This document shows, piece after piece, positions 48,325-57,553 of a stretch of 64,000 nt of DNA. The notes beneath the pieces were generated by a model that was not told the origin of the DNA, made no database searches, and saw nothing but the letters and a program-made list of their open reading frames with translations. The stretch covers positions 1,895,351 to 1,959,350 of the forward strand of contig NZ_HG315671.1 in assembly GCF_000723205.1 (NCBI RefSeq), written 5' to 3'. Position 1 is the first letter of the stretch. Each line of letters starts with the position of its first letter. This stretch comes from Formosa agariphila KMM 3901 (GTDB lineage: Bacteria; Bacteroidota; Bacteroidia; Flavobacteriales; Flavobacteriaceae). Made by a program: the position numbers and the translations under genes.

Positions 48325-48383
48325 ATAACCTAACCCTGAAATTTTGAACTTACACACTTTTTAGGATAGTGTCCTCATAACTT

Positions 48384-48400
48384 ATTATGAGGCTTTTTTG
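48384..48400 (+). terminator. Right half of the terminator split by IS256 (left half 47019-47033)
   Basis: Left arm AAAAAAGCCTCATAA (47019-47033) and right arm TTATGAGGCTTTTTT (48384-48398) are perfectly complementary. Without the IS they form the rho-independent terminator of the lipoprotein gene at 46318, with loop CTTA. With the IS in place the arms are about 1.35 kb apart and termination for the lipoprotein transcript is probably lost or taken over by the hairpin inside the element. Confidence 0.8.
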
Positions 48401-48430
48401 TGTTATTAGATGATTTATTAAATGGAAGTT

Positions 48431-49078
48431 TTAAGCGGTTTCTAATATCTCTTTTAACACACTTTTAAACACATCTACAGGTTGCGCTCCTGTTACAGCA
48501 CTCTTCCTATTAAAAACTATTGTAGGCACAGATGAAACTCCCATTTGTTGCCAATATTTTTCTTTGTTTTTTATCTCAGTTCTAGCCTCAGAATTATCTA
48601 ATAAAGCTAAACCTTCCTCAGCATTTAAACCCACATCTAATAATGCTTGTTTTAAAATTGACTGATCTGAAACATCTTTTCTTTCACTAAAAAAAGAAGT
48701 CATTAACTTCATTTTCAACTCCGTTTGTTTCCCAAATTTATGCGCATATTCCAATAAAACATGAGCATCAAAAGTGTTAACCATACGCATATCATCAAAA
48801 TAATCGAACGTAAAACCAAGCTCTGCTCCTACGTCTGTCATATGTTGTTGAGATTCTTTCTGTTGTTCTAAAGTCGCCCCATATTTTTCTTCAATATGTT
48901 CCTGAACATTTTGTCCTGTAATAGGCATATTCGGATTTAATTCGAAAGGTTGCCATTCAATTTCAACCTGGTCTTGTATCCCCAATTCTGTGATGGCTTT
49001 TTCTAAACGTTTATATCCAATGGCACACCACGGACATACAACATCTGATACTATATCTATTTTTAATTTTTCTGTCAT
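48431..49078 (-). CDS. DsbA-family oxidoreductase (FrnE-like)
   Basis: The 215-residue protein has the DsbA-type active site CPWC (Cys15, Cys18) in IDIVSDVVCPWCAIGYK and the cis-Pro loop SSVPTIVFN near the C-terminus, and no signal peptide. The cytosolic FrnE/2-hydroxychromene isomerase-like branch is a disulfide oxidoreductase linked to oxidative stress. It starts 3 bp after the EthD gene and closes the TetR-linked operon. Confidence 0.9.
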   Translation of the reverse strand: MTEKLKIDIVSDVVCPWCAIGYKRLEKAITELGIQDQVEIEWQPFELNPNMPITGQNVQEHIEEKYGATLEQQKESQQHMTDVGAELGFTFDYFDDMRMVNTFDAHVLLEYAHKFGKQTELKMKLMTSFFSERKDVSDQSILKQALLDVGLNAEEGLALLDNSEARTEIKNKEKYWQQMGVSSVPTIVFNRKSAVTGAQPVDVFKSVLKEILETA

Positions 49079-49081
49079 CTT

Positions 49082-49390
49082 TTAAAATGTTATCAGTTCA
49101 CTAATTTGAAGTTCTCCTTTTACATTAGAATAGTTCTTTAAATCTGCAGCAAACGTTTCGGCATGTGGTCCGAAGGCTTTCTGAAAAGTCTCTAGGTTTT
49201 CAAATCTTAAATGCGCTATTGCAACATATGGAGCAGGTACGTTTGACACTTTACTTGCTAAATCTAACTCCATACCTTTTAAAGTCTCGCCACAAGCTTT
49301 AGACACCATGGCTAAGTGTGTGTGTTTATAATAATCTGTATCAAACTTAACACCTTCAGAGTTTGGATACATTACAGATACTTTTATCAT
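49082..49390 (-). CDS. EthD-family protein
   Basis: From MIKVSVMYPNSEGVKFD at 49390 the product has 102 residues; an ATG 18 codons upstream would add an unrelated stretch. The dimeric alpha/beta barrel signature DTDYYKHTHLAMVSKACG and APYVAIAHLRFE fit EthD-like reductases of unknown substrate. It lies 82 bp after the AhpD-like gene and 3 bp before the DsbA-like gene. Confidence 0.85.
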   Translation of the reverse strand: MIKVSVMYPNSEGVKFDTDYYKHTHLAMVSKACGETLKGMELDLASKVSNVPAPYVAIAHLRFENLETFQKAFGPHAETFAADLKNYSNVKGELQISELITF

Positions 49391-49472
49391 AGTTTCATGT
49401 TTTATAAAATTAGAACACCTTTTGTAAAGATACAAAAGGTGCACAAGCTATTAATCAATCCGTAAATAGGGA

Positions 49473-50030
49473 TTACGCATTATCTTTAGTCCATTCAAAT
49501 TTTTTGAATGGTGTATCTACAGGTGTATTTGCGATGTGATTTGTATAATTACTTATTACTTTTTGAGACAATCCTAAAATGATATCTAATACTTGTCTTT
49601 CACCGTAACCTGCAGCATAAAACGCATCTAATTCTTCTTGAGAAACGTGTCCGCGATTACGAACCATAGATAACGTTAATGTACGTAATGCTTCTAATTT
49701 AGCATCTTCAAGTGGTGTTTCATTACGTAAAGCTTCAGTAATTGCATCGTCTACTTTCATCATTTTTGCAATTCCTGTGTGTGCTGGTACACAGTAATGA
49801 CATGCATGTTCCACGTTAATCGTTTGCCACACTACGGTTAATTCTTCGTTGTTAAATGAAGAGTTTGAAAATAAACCGTGTAAAGTTTGGTAGGCTTCAA
49901 ATAATTGAGGAGAACCAGCTAATACAGCATGTAAACCAGGTAGCATACCGTTTGCTTTTTCTGAACTTTCCATTAATGCAATACTTTCTTTTGGCGCTGT
50001 TTCTTTATTCTGAATTTTTAATGTTGTCAT
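49473..50030 (-). CDS. Carboxymuconolactone decarboxylase-family (AhpD-like) protein
   Basis: The 185-residue protein has the AhpD-type redox site E74-H75-A-C77-H-Y-C80-VPA-H84 (CxxCxxxH). AhpD-like proteins act as alkylhydroperoxidases, usually with thioredoxin-type partners. It is first after the TetR gene; the palindromic operator at 50056-50077 sits 26 bp upstream of its ATG, so the TetR protein very likely controls it. Confidence 0.88.
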   Translation of the reverse strand: MTTLKIQNKETAPKESIALMESSEKANGMLPGLHAVLAGSPQLFEAYQTLHGLFSNSSFNNEELTVVWQTINVEHACHYCVPAHTGIAKMMKVDDAITEALRNETPLEDAKLEALRTLTLSMVRNRGHVSQEELDAFYAAGYGERQVLDIILGLSQKVISNYTNHIANTPVDTPFKKFEWTKDNA

Positions 50031-50055
50031 AATTTATGTTATTAAGTGTTAATAT

Positions 50056-50077
50056 TAACTAAACAATCGTTTAGTTA
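50056..50077. promoter_or_regulatory. TetR operator O2 upstream of the AhpD-like gene
   Basis: TAACTAAAC-AATC-GTTTAGTTA is a perfect palindrome with 9-bp arms and a 4-bp centre. Its core ACTAAACAATCGTTTAGT matches the site upstream of tetR at 17 of 18 positions. It lies between tetR and the operon that follows it. Confidence 0.82.
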
Positions 50078-50092
50078 TGTTGTAAAAAAATA

Positions 50093-50656
50093 TTATACGT
50101 TTTTAAAAACGTGTTCGATATAATGTTCTAATTGTGTACTATTAAATAATTTTGAAGCGGATGATAAGCCAATCATAGAAATTAATAAATAATCTGCTTG
50201 CGCTTCCAATGTAAATTCGTTTTTAGATGTGTCCTGTGCTAAAACAGATTTAAATACTGTTCTAACTTCATTAGTATACGATTCTAAAACCGTTTTAATC
50301 TCTTGGTCTGTATCTTCGCCAACTTCATTAGCTGTATTCGTAATTAAGCAACCTCTTCCGCTGTCATTAACTTTACTAAATACTATAAAATCTTTGAAGT
50401 AAGCTTTTAAACCTTCTATACCCTTAGTCGAAGATTTTAAGATAACTATCAGTGTATTTAATTTTTTTTTATAACATTTAAGACTTTCAAGGAACAGCCC
50501 GTTTTTACTGCCAAAACTAGAATAAATTGAGAACTTGTTTATACCCATAGCTTGTTCCAACATATACATAGACGTTGTTTCATAACCATTTTTCCAAAAC
50601 ACTTGCATTGCTTTTTCGATTACTTCTTCTTCTATATATTCCTTTTTTCTAGCCAT
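50093..50656 (-). CDS. TetR/AcrR-family transcriptional regulator
   Basis: From MARKKEYIEEEVIEKAMQ at 50656 the product has 187 residues. The helix-turn-helix (about 7-50, GYETTSMYMLEQAMGINKFS, YSSFGSKNGLF) is typical of TetR/AcrR proteins that sense small or electrophilic compounds. Frame continues upstream to 50704, but the added stretch overlaps the promoter and operator. Two palindromes flank the gene (50678-50695 and 50056-50077), which predicts autorepression plus control of the downstream AhpD/EthD/DsbA genes. Confidence 0.92.
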   Translation of the reverse strand: MARKKEYIEEEVIEKAMQVFWKNGYETTSMYMLEQAMGINKFSIYSSFGSKNGLFLESLKCYKKKLNTLIVILKSSTKGIEGLKAYFKDFIVFSKVNDSGRGCLITNTANEVGEDTDQEIKTVLESYTNEVRTVFKSVLAQDTSKNEFTLEAQADYLLISMIGLSSASKLFNSTQLEHYIEHVFKNV

Positions 50657-50673
50657 TGTCTTTAAATACATGA

Positions 50674-50705
50674 CAAAACTAACCAATCGTTTAGTAATAG
50701 CCAAA
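50674..50705 (-). promoter_or_regulatory. tetR promoter with overlapping operator O1
   Basis: Minus strand: TTTG (50705-50702), 20 bp, TAGTTTTG (50681-50674). The operator ACTAACCAATCGTTTAGT (50678-50695) overlaps the -7 box and fills much of the spacer. It differs from O2 at one position. This is the arrangement expected for autorepression. Confidence 0.7.
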
Positions 50706-50708
50706 AAA

Positions 50709-50743
50709 TTAACCTTTCATTTAGAATTAAAGTGAAAGGTTAA
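50709..50743 (-). terminator. Possible terminator of the dicarboxylate symporter gene
   Basis: TTAACCTTTCA (50709-50719) and TGAAAGGTTAA (50733-50743) form a perfect 11-bp stem; on the minus strand it is followed by TTTTTT. It lies about 120 bp after the symporter stop and just upstream of the tetR promoter, separating the two units. Confidence 0.55.
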
Positions 50744-50860
50744 TAAATATAAAATCGATTCAATCCTTAAAATAGTTTAAACAACAGAATTAGGTAGACA
50801 TATGTTATACACAACATATCAATAAGTTAAAATAAATTATTTCACTAACACTAGTTGTAA

Positions 50861-52162
50861 TTAGTTTTTATAATGGTCGTTCCAATCTTTTACATTAGGC
50901 TCCCCTAATTTATCGACCGACTTTGCAACCACCATAGAAACAGCAGCGTCTCCAGTAACATTTACAACAGTTCTACACATGTCTAATGGGCGATCTACTG
51001 CGAAAATTAACGCTAAACCAGCTTCTGGAATTCCAGCTTGTGCTAAAACAATTACTAACATAACCATACCTGCTCCAGGTACTGCAGCACTTCCTATAGA
51101 GGCTAAAGTTGCAGTTACTATAATTCCTAACTGTGCACTTAAACTTAAATCCATACCAAAAGCTTGCGCTATAAATACAGCCGCTACTGCTTGGTACAAA
51201 CTTGTACCATCCATATTAATTGTAGCACCTATTGGTAATACAAAACTTGCCACTTCTTCTTCTACGCCTAAATGTTCTTCAACACGTTCCATAGTAAGTG
51301 GTAATGTCGCCGCACTACTACTTGTAGAAAAGGCTAATAGTTGTGCTGGAGAGATACCATTTATAAAGAATTTAGGTGTCCTTTTAGTAAAAATAAATAC
51401 GATTGCTGTATACACAGCCATCATAAGCAAAAGCCCTAAAATAACACTGAATGCATACCAACTTAAGGCTTTAAATAAATCGGCACTTGGTGCCTCTACA
51501 ATTAAAGCCGCTAATAAAGCAAATACACCATAAGGTGCGGCAAGCATAATAATATCTATAAGTTTTAAAATCACTTCATTAAATCCGTCAAAAAAATCTT
51601 TTACGGGTTTCGATTGTTCTTCAGGAATAAGAATTAAACCTATACCAAAGAAAATAGCAAAGAAAATCACTTGAAGCATATTTCCGTTATCGCTAGCAGC
51701 TTGAAAAATGTTACTTGGTACAATGTCTTCTAGTGCTTGTAAGGGGCCAGCTTCTTTTTGTTTGGCGGCAGCAGCAATTTTAGAATCTGCATCACCTTTA
51801 TAATTTTCTACCAACTGCAGTCGCGTTTCATCGGTAATAGAATGTCCAGGCTTAATAATATTTACTACAGCCAAACCTATAGAAACGGCTATTAATGTGG
51901 TTAAAATATAAGTTCCTATAGTACGTCCCCCCATTTGAGAGAGTTTTGAAATGTCTTTTAAATCTGAAACTCCTTTTATTAACGACCCTAATATTAAAGG
52001 TACTGCAATGAGTTTTAATGAATTTATAAAGATGTTTCCAAAAGGTTTAATCCAATTGCTAACAAAAGTACTTCCCCATTCAAATTGTGTCATGATTAAT
52101 GCGAACACAACTCCTAAAACCATTCCTATTAATATTTGCCAATGCAATGCGAGTTTCTTCAT
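50861..52162 (-). CDS. Dicarboxylate/amino acid:cation symporter (DAACS, GltP/DctA type)
   Basis: The 433-residue protein has eight hydrophobic segments and the family's re-entrant loops: AFSTSSSAATLPLTM (serine-rich HP1), TINMDGTSLYQAVAAVFIAQ and SIGSAAVPGAGMVML (HP2). It imports glutamate, aspartate or C4-dicarboxylates with Na+ or H+; which substrate is not certain. It is transcribed alone. Confidence 0.94.
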   Translation of the reverse strand: MKKLALHWQILIGMVLGVVFALIMTQFEWGSTFVSNWIKPFGNIFINSLKLIAVPLILGSLIKGVSDLKDISKLSQMGGRTIGTYILTTLIAVSIGLAVVNIIKPGHSITDETRLQLVENYKGDADSKIAAAAKQKEAGPLQALEDIVPSNIFQAASDNGNMLQVIFFAIFFGIGLILIPEEQSKPVKDFFDGFNEVILKLIDIIMLAAPYGVFALLAALIVEAPSADLFKALSWYAFSVILGLLLMMAVYTAIVFIFTKRTPKFFINGISPAQLLAFSTSSSAATLPLTMERVEEHLGVEEEVASFVLPIGATINMDGTSLYQAVAAVFIAQAFGMDLSLSAQLGIIVTATLASIGSAAVPGAGMVMLVIVLAQAGIPEAGLALIFAVDRPLDMCRTVVNVTGDAAVSMVVAKSVDKLGEPNVKDWNDHYKN

Positions 52163-52224
52163 ATGTGTAATTTTGTATATTTTTTAATATTGTTTGTTAA
52201 GTTAGCCGTTTGTATAAAATAATA

Positions 52225-52290
52225 AAAGGTTTTCTATTAGAATTTGATCGAAACAATATCGATTTATGAATTCCAATAGAAAACCCTTTA
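52225..52290 (-). terminator. Long stem-loop after aroC
   Basis: AAAAGGTTTTCTATT and AATAGAAAACCCTTT pair at 14 of 15 positions around a loop of about 36 nt; on the minus strand a TTTTATTATTTT tract follows. It starts about 20 bp beyond the aroC stop and is a likely, though unusually long, terminator. Confidence 0.5.
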
Positions 52291-52312
52291 AGTAGTATAG
52301 TATGTACGTTTT

Positions 52313-53374
52313 TTATTGATATGTTTTATCTAGTAAAAAATAATCGGCTAATACTAATGCTGCCATAGCTTCTACTATAGGTACAGCTCTTGGCACAACA
52401 CATGGGTCATGACGTCCTTTTCCTTCCATTTTCACAATATTACCATCTTTATCAATGGTATCTTGCGTTTGCATAATTGTCGCTACTGGTTTAAAAGCAA
52501 CTCTAAAGTATATATCCATACCGTTACTTATTCCACCTTGAATACCACCTGAAAGATTGGTTTTTGTAGTGCCGTCTGTATTATACAAATCGTTATGTTC
52601 GCTCCCTTTCATTTTTGCTCCACAAAATCCGCTACCATATTCAAAGCCTTTTACAGCATTAATAGACAGCATGGCTTTTCCTAATTCGGCATGTAATTTG
52701 TCGAAAACAGGTTCACCTAATCCTATGGGTACGTTCTTAATAACACAAGTTACTGTTCCTCCAATAGTATCTCCTGCTTTTCTGATTTCTTTAATTTTTG
52801 AAATCATTCTATCCGCAGTTTCAGTATCTGGACAACGCACAATGTTATTTTCAGCATTACTAATGTCGACATCCTGATATGGTTTTTCCATAAAGATATC
52901 GCCCACTGAAGATGTAAATGCCTGAATTTCTATATCTTTTAAGAATTGTTTTGCAACGGCACCTGCCACAACGCGACAAGCTGTTTCTCTAGCAGAACTA
53001 CGTCCTCCACCTCTATAATCGCGAACGCCGTATTTTTTTTCGTAAACATAATCGGCATGCGACGGACGGAAAGAATCCTTTATATGAGAATAATCGTGAG
53101 ATTTCTGGTTGGCATTTTCAATAATAAATCCAATAGATGTTCCCGTAGTTTTACCTTCAAAAACACCTGATAAAAATTTAACTTCATCTGGCTCTTTTCT
53201 TTGTGTTACAATCGCTGATTGCCCTGGTTTTCTACGATTCATTTCATTTTGAATGGCATCAAAATCTATTGAAATACCCGCTGGGCATCCATCTAATACT
53301 CCACCTAGTGCAACGCCATGTGATTCACCAAAAGTGGTAAGTTTAAATATTTTTCCAAAGGAATTTCCCGCCAT
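52313..53374 (-). CDS. aroC: Chorismate synthase AroC
   Basis: The 353-residue protein has the three AroC signatures: [19 protein letters not shown] (residues about 16-34), [19 protein letters not shown] (about 127-145) and [17 protein letters not shown] (C-terminal). AroC makes chorismate from EPSP with reduced FMN. It is a single gene, start at 53374. Confidence 0.97.
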   Translation of the reverse strand: MAGNSFGKIFKLTTFGESHGVALGGVLDGCPAGISIDFDAIQNEMNRRKPGQSAIVTQRKEPDEVKFLSGVFEGKTTGTSIGFIIENANQKSHDYSHIKDSFRPSHADYVYEKKYGVRDYRGGGRSSARETACRVVAGAVAKQFLKDIEIQAFTSSVGDIFMEKPYQDVDISNAENNIVRCPDTETADRMISKIKEIRKAGDTIGGTVTCVIKNVPIGLGEPVFDKLHAELGKAMLSINAVKGFEYGSGFCGAKMKGSEHNDLYNTDGTTKTNLSGGIQGGISNGMDIYFRVAFKPVATIMQTQDTIDKDGNIVKMEGKGRHDPCVVPRAVPIVEAMAALVLADYFLLDKTYQ

Positions 53375-53574
53375 AACAAACTGTATTTTTTTGCTAATTT
53401 AAACGTATTATTATTAAAAATAAAATAGAATGTTAGGAATCGTAAAATATTATGATGAAACCTAAGTAACATTAATTTTACAATAAGCTATTTTTTAATT
53501 AATTAGCTGTTTAAGTTTAAGTAACATCTGTTTATGTTATTTGTTAAATACAATCCATAAACTCATTTACTTTT

Positions 53575-54447
53575 TTGAAAATAAAACGAAAAATAGAGAT
53601 TGCCGTCATTTCAGATGTACATTTAGGTACTTTCGGCTGCCATGCAAAAGAGTTGTATTCGTACTTGAATAGCATTGATCCTAAAAAACTAATATTAAAC
53701 GGAGATATTATTGATGTTTGGCAATTTAACAAGCGTTACTTTCCAAAATCCCATATGCAAGTTATAAAAAAAATTATGGATATGGCTTCAGATGGTGTCG
53801 AGGTAATTTATATCACCGGAAATCACGACGAAATGTTGCGCCGTTTTAGTGAATCTACAATTGGAAATTTTTCAATAGTTGATAAATATGTTACCGAATT
53901 AAACGGGAAAACCGCTTGGTTTTTTCATGGCGATATTTTCGATGTCTCCATTCAAAATGCAAAATGGCTAGCTAAACTAGGTGGATACGGTTACGACTTT
54001 CTAATATTAATAAACCAAATGGTGAATTGGGGTTTAGACAAAATGGGAAAAGAAAAATACTCTATTTCTAAACGTATTAAAAATGGCGTAAAAGGGGCCG
54101 TTAAATATATTAATGATTTTGAAGATGTAGCAACAGATTTAGCTATAGAACAAGGTTATGATTATGTGATTTGTGGACATATACATCAGCCAAAAATGCT
54201 TATAAAAGAGAACAAATACGGAAAAACCATGTATTTAAATTCTGGCGATTGGGTTGAAAATTTTACAGCTTTAGAGTATCAGTTTAAGCGTTGGAAAATT
54301 TACAATTACAATCATGATAAACTTTCTCCATTTTTTGTTGATGAAGATTTAAAAGGCATGAATATGCAAGATTTAATAGCCGCAATAACGATAGTCGACA
54401 AAAAGAAGAAGAAGAAAAAAGATAAAAAAGCTAAGAAATCAGAGTAA
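53575..54447 (+). CDS. UDP-2,3-diacylglucosamine diphosphatase-like metallophosphoesterase
   Basis: The 290-residue protein has the calcineurin-like metal-site motifs in order: SDVHLG (D14, H16), LNGDIIDVWQF, TGNHDEMLRR, FFHGDIFD and CGHIHQPKM. The GNHDEMLRRF pattern fits the LpxH-like branch involved in lipid A formation, with a lysine-rich C-terminal tail. Translation probably starts at TTG 53575 (MKIKRKIEIAVISDVHL); no ATG lies closer. The 3' end overlaps the convergent FAD oxidase gene by 9 bp. Confidence 0.87.
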   Translation: MKIKRKIEIAVISDVHLGTFGCHAKELYSYLNSIDPKKLILNGDIIDVWQFNKRYFPKSHMQVIKKIMDMASDGVEVIYITGNHDEMLRRFSESTIGNFSIVDKYVTELNGKTAWFFHGDIFDVSIQNAKWLAKLGGYGYDFLILINQMVNWGLDKMGKEKYSISKRIKNGVKGAVKYINDFEDVATDLAIEQGYDYVICGHIHQPKMLIKENKYGKTMYLNSGDWVENFTALEYQFKRWKIYNYNHDKLSPFFVDEDLKGMNMQDLIAAITIVDKKKKKKKDKKAKKSE

Positions 54448-57369
54448 TGCACGTCTTAAAATGGTTACAGGATGTAGAGCAACTCTATCTGTACCATCTT
54501 TAATTTGATGTCTACAACTGGTTCCATTCGCAGAAATAATAACGTCTTTCGATGCTTTCCTGACTGCAGGAAATAAGGTTTGTTCTCCAATAGCCATACT
54601 CACCTCGTAATGTTCTTTTTCGTATCCAAAACTTCCTGCCATCCCGCAACATCCACTCGGAATAATTGTTGCTTTATATCCTTTTGGAAGATTGAGTAAT
54701 TTAAATGTAGATAATTGATTACTCATCGCTTTTTGATGACAATGCGAATGAATTTTTATTGTTTTTTCTTCGGTATGAAATTGCTCAGATTTAATGTTTC
54801 CGTTTTCAATTTCTGAATATAAAAAATCTTCTATTAAAAATGTATGTTTTGCAATACGTTTTGCACTCTCTTTATCGTCTGTTAATTTTAAATATTCATC
54901 TTTAAAAGTAAAAATAGCCGAAGGTTCTAAACCTACCAAAGGCGTTTTTTCTGAAATTAAATCCTTATAAACATTTACATTTTTAGTGGCACAATCTTTT
55001 GCTTGTTCTAAAAATCCTTTCGAGATAAATGCACGCCCTGATTCTTCATGTTTTACAAACTTTAAATCGTAGTTTAATCCACGAAGTAGAGCAATAGCAT
55101 CTAATCCTATTTCTGTGTCTAATAGATTAGTAAATTCATCAACAAAGAAGTAAATAGTTTTAATATTTTTTACATTAACAACCTTATTATTAGCATTTTT
55201 AATATATCTATTTAAACTTTTAGATGAAACAAAAGGCATGCTTCGTTTTTCAGCAATACCAAATGTTTTTTTCATAAAATCAGAAGTTAGTTTCGTCTTG
55301 AAAAAGAAATTAGTAATTCCAGAAATATGTGTTGTTATTTCGTTTACCTTGTTGTTATACACGAACATTTTTGAACGTAAACTGAAGCCATTTTCCTTCT
55401 GATATTGATATAGGAATTCAGCTTTCATACTCGAAATATCGACCGTACTTGGACATTCATTTAAGCACCCTTTACAACTTAGACACAAATCTAGAATGTC
55501 TTTTAATTCTTCATGATTAAACGAATTTTTACCGTTTTCTGTATTCGTTAAAAACTCACGTAGTGCATTTGCTCGTGCACGAGTAGTATCCTTTTCATTT
55601 CGGGTAGCACGATAACTTGGGCACATGGTTCCGCCCAATTCTGCTGGTTTTCTACAATCTCCACTCCCATTACATTTTTCGGCTTGTCTTAGAATGCCTT
55701 CAGAATCAGAAAAATCCATTAACGTACTTATCTCCGGTTCTGTTCTATCAGGAACATAACGTAAACCTTCATCCATAGGAAATGCATCTACAATTTTGCC
55801 TGCGTTAAAAATGTTATTAGGATCGAAAACAGCTTTTATACGTTTTATAATTTGGTAATTAGTATCTCCAATCATTAACGGTATAAACTCTGCACGTACA
55901 ATACCGTCTCCATGTTCTCCAGACATTGAGCCGCCATATTTTTTCACTAAATGCGCAACATCTGTGGTAATTTTTCTGAACAGCACAACATCTTCACTCA
56001 ATTTCAAATTTAAAACCGGACGCAAATGTAATTCGCCAGCACCAGCATGTGCATAATAAATTGCTTTTTGGTTATAGCCTTTCATTAAAGTGGTAAATTC
56101 ATTTATATAATTAGCAAAATCGGGTAATGCAACCGCAGTATCTTCAATACAAGCAGCCGACTTTTTATCGCCAATAATGTTACCTAAAAGTCCTAATCCG
56201 GCTTTTCTTAATTCTATAGCTTTATCAATATCGTCATCTATTAATACAACATTAGCATAACTTAACCCTTCTAGTTCTAAATCTTTTATAAGCGCTTCTG
56301 CTTGTCGTATAACATCCGTTTTGTCATTACTTTTAAGTTCGCACATTAAAATAGCCTCGGGGTCGCCTACTACAAACTGTCTGTTTTCTTGTTGCTTTAA
56401 ATTGTTTTTAGTGCAATCTAAAATGATTTTATCCATCATTTCACACATATATAAATGATGTTGCATACAGGTTGTCGTTGCTATTAAAGCATCCTCTACA
56501 CTTTTAAAATGTGCAGCTACCATAATGCGTGCTGTAGGCGGTAAAACATCTAAATGCAATGTAATCTCTGTAGAAAACGCTAATGTACCTTCACTTCCAG
56601 ATAACAAATTGCACATATTAAATGGTTTCGAAGATTCTCCAAAAACATCAGCATCCATTAATTTATCTAAAGCATAGCCCGTATTTCTTCTGTGTATTTC
56701 TGGTTTAGGGAATTGCTTATGAATTTCAGCCCGTACGGTTTCAGATTGTAATTCGTTATATATTGTGTTATAAATCTTTCCTTCAAGATTGTTTAAAGCT
56801 GTTTTTTTATGAAATTCTTCTGAAGTCAACTGGCTAAAAACAGCTTCACTCCCATCACTTAAAATGGTTTTTAATTCCAATACTTTATCACGAGTTACTC
56901 CATATTGAATAGAGGTTGTTCCAGACGAATTATTACCAACCATACCTCCAATCATACAGCGGTTGGAGGTAGATGTATCTGGTGAGAAAAAGAGTCCGTA
57001 TGGCTCTAATTGAAGGTTTAAATAATCTTTTACAATTCCAGGCTGAACAGTCACCGTTCGTGCTTCTTTATTAATAGAAATAATTTTTGTAAAATGTTTA
57101 GACACATCTACCACAATACCTTCACCTACACATTGTCCAGCTAACGATGTTCCTGCTGTACGAGGAATTAAGGTCACCTTATTGGTGTTAGCAAATGCAA
57201 TTAAAACTTTTAAATCTGTTTCATGTTTTGGATAAGCAACAGCTAAAGGCAAACGTCTATATACAGATGCATCTGTAGCATAGATAGATTTCATTAAATC
57301 GTCGTAAAACAATTCGCCTTCTAAGGCATTATTTAGTGTTTGTAAATCGAAAGAAACAGATTTTGTCAT
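54439..57369 (-). CDS. FAD-linked oxidase fused to Fe-S/CCG domains (D-lactate/glycolate dehydrogenase-like)
   Basis: The 976-residue protein joins a GlcD/Dld-type FAD-binding half (about 1-530, RTAGTSLAGQCVG, GMVGNNSSGTTSIQYG, SGEHGDGIVRAEF) to a ferredoxin-like region (CNGSGDCRKP; CLSCKGCLNECPS at about 630) and a C-terminal CCG domain (SHCHQKAMSNQ, PSGCCGMAGSFGYE). Such YdiJ-like fusions oxidise D-2-hydroxy acids and pass electrons to quinone. The exact substrate is not visible. It is a single gene, overlapping the phosphoesterase gene tail by 9 bp. Confidence 0.92.
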   Translation of the reverse strand: MTKSVSFDLQTLNNALEGELFYDDLMKSIYATDASVYRRLPLAVAYPKHETDLKVLIAFANTNKVTLIPRTAGTSLAGQCVGEGIVVDVSKHFTKIISINKEARTVTVQPGIVKDYLNLQLEPYGLFFSPDTSTSNRCMIGGMVGNNSSGTTSIQYGVTRDKVLELKTILSDGSEAVFSQLTSEEFHKKTALNNLEGKIYNTIYNELQSETVRAEIHKQFPKPEIHRRNTGYALDKLMDADVFGESSKPFNMCNLLSGSEGTLAFSTEITLHLDVLPPTARIMVAAHFKSVEDALIATTTCMQHHLYMCEMMDKIILDCTKNNLKQQENRQFVVGDPEAILMCELKSNDKTDVIRQAEALIKDLELEGLSYANVVLIDDDIDKAIELRKAGLGLLGNIIGDKKSAACIEDTAVALPDFANYINEFTTLMKGYNQKAIYYAHAGAGELHLRPVLNLKLSEDVVLFRKITTDVAHLVKKYGGSMSGEHGDGIVRAEFIPLMIGDTNYQIIKRIKAVFDPNNIFNAGKIVDAFPMDEGLRYVPDRTEPEISTLMDFSDSEGILRQAEKCNGSGDCRKPAELGGTMCPSYRATRNEKDTTRARANALREFLTNTENGKNSFNHEELKDILDLCLSCKGCLNECPSTVDISSMKAEFLYQYQKENGFSLRSKMFVYNNKVNEITTHISGITNFFFKTKLTSDFMKKTFGIAEKRSMPFVSSKSLNRYIKNANNKVVNVKNIKTIYFFVDEFTNLLDTEIGLDAIALLRGLNYDLKFVKHEESGRAFISKGFLEQAKDCATKNVNVYKDLISEKTPLVGLEPSAIFTFKDEYLKLTDDKESAKRIAKHTFLIEDFLYSEIENGNIKSEQFHTEEKTIKIHSHCHQKAMSNQLSTFKLLNLPKGYKATIIPSGCCGMAGSFGYEKEHYEVSMAIGEQTLFPAVRKASKDVIISANGTSCRHQIKDGTDRVALHPVTILRRALL

Positions 57370-57489
57370 AATAATTTATAATAAAGAACCTCGCGTTAAA
57401 GTTGACTAAATGTAAGAATAGTTGATTGAACAAGCAACGTAGAATATAAACTATTGTTTTACTATTGAAATAAGTTGACTTTTTAGAAA

Positions 57490-57530
57490 ACAAAAACGCT
57501 TCAAATGACATGGCCATCTGAAGCGTTTAA
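57490..57530 (-). terminator. Terminator after bshA
   Basis: Minus strand: AAACGCTTCA pairs with TGAAGCGTTT, followed by TTG and a T-rich run; the loop contains ATGGCCAT. It ends 24 bp beyond the bshA stop. Confidence 0.7.
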
Positions 57531-57553
57531 ATATATACTTTACCCTAAATTGG

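Larger units (their letters stand above)
47027..48381. mobile_element. IS256-family insertion sequence with 8-bp target duplication
   Basis: The element itself is 47035-48373 (1339 bp), flanked by direct repeats CTCATAAC at 47027-47034 and 48374-48381. Its ends are imperfect inverted repeats: left GGCAGTATCTCATAAACTGT, right (minus strand) GACACTATCCTAAAAAGTGT, then TGTAAGTT in both; by eye 31 of the first 40 positions match. It carries one intact transposase gene and a hairpin near its left end. The target is the loop of a terminator whose arms are 47019-47033 and 48384-48398. Deleting the IS and one repeat would restore a perfect hairpin. Confidence 0.93.

Noticed and set aside
48431-50704. 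Toxin-antitoxin or defence island next to the IS256 element
   Set aside because: The neighbours are a TetR regulator and small redox proteins; the IS is bounded by an exact duplication and carries only a transposase.
50979-51533. 184-codon open frame on the + strand inside the symporter gene
   Set aside because: It lies wholly antisense to the well-supported dicarboxylate symporter and reads as low-complexity (NIT, IAV repeats) typical of a shadow frame.
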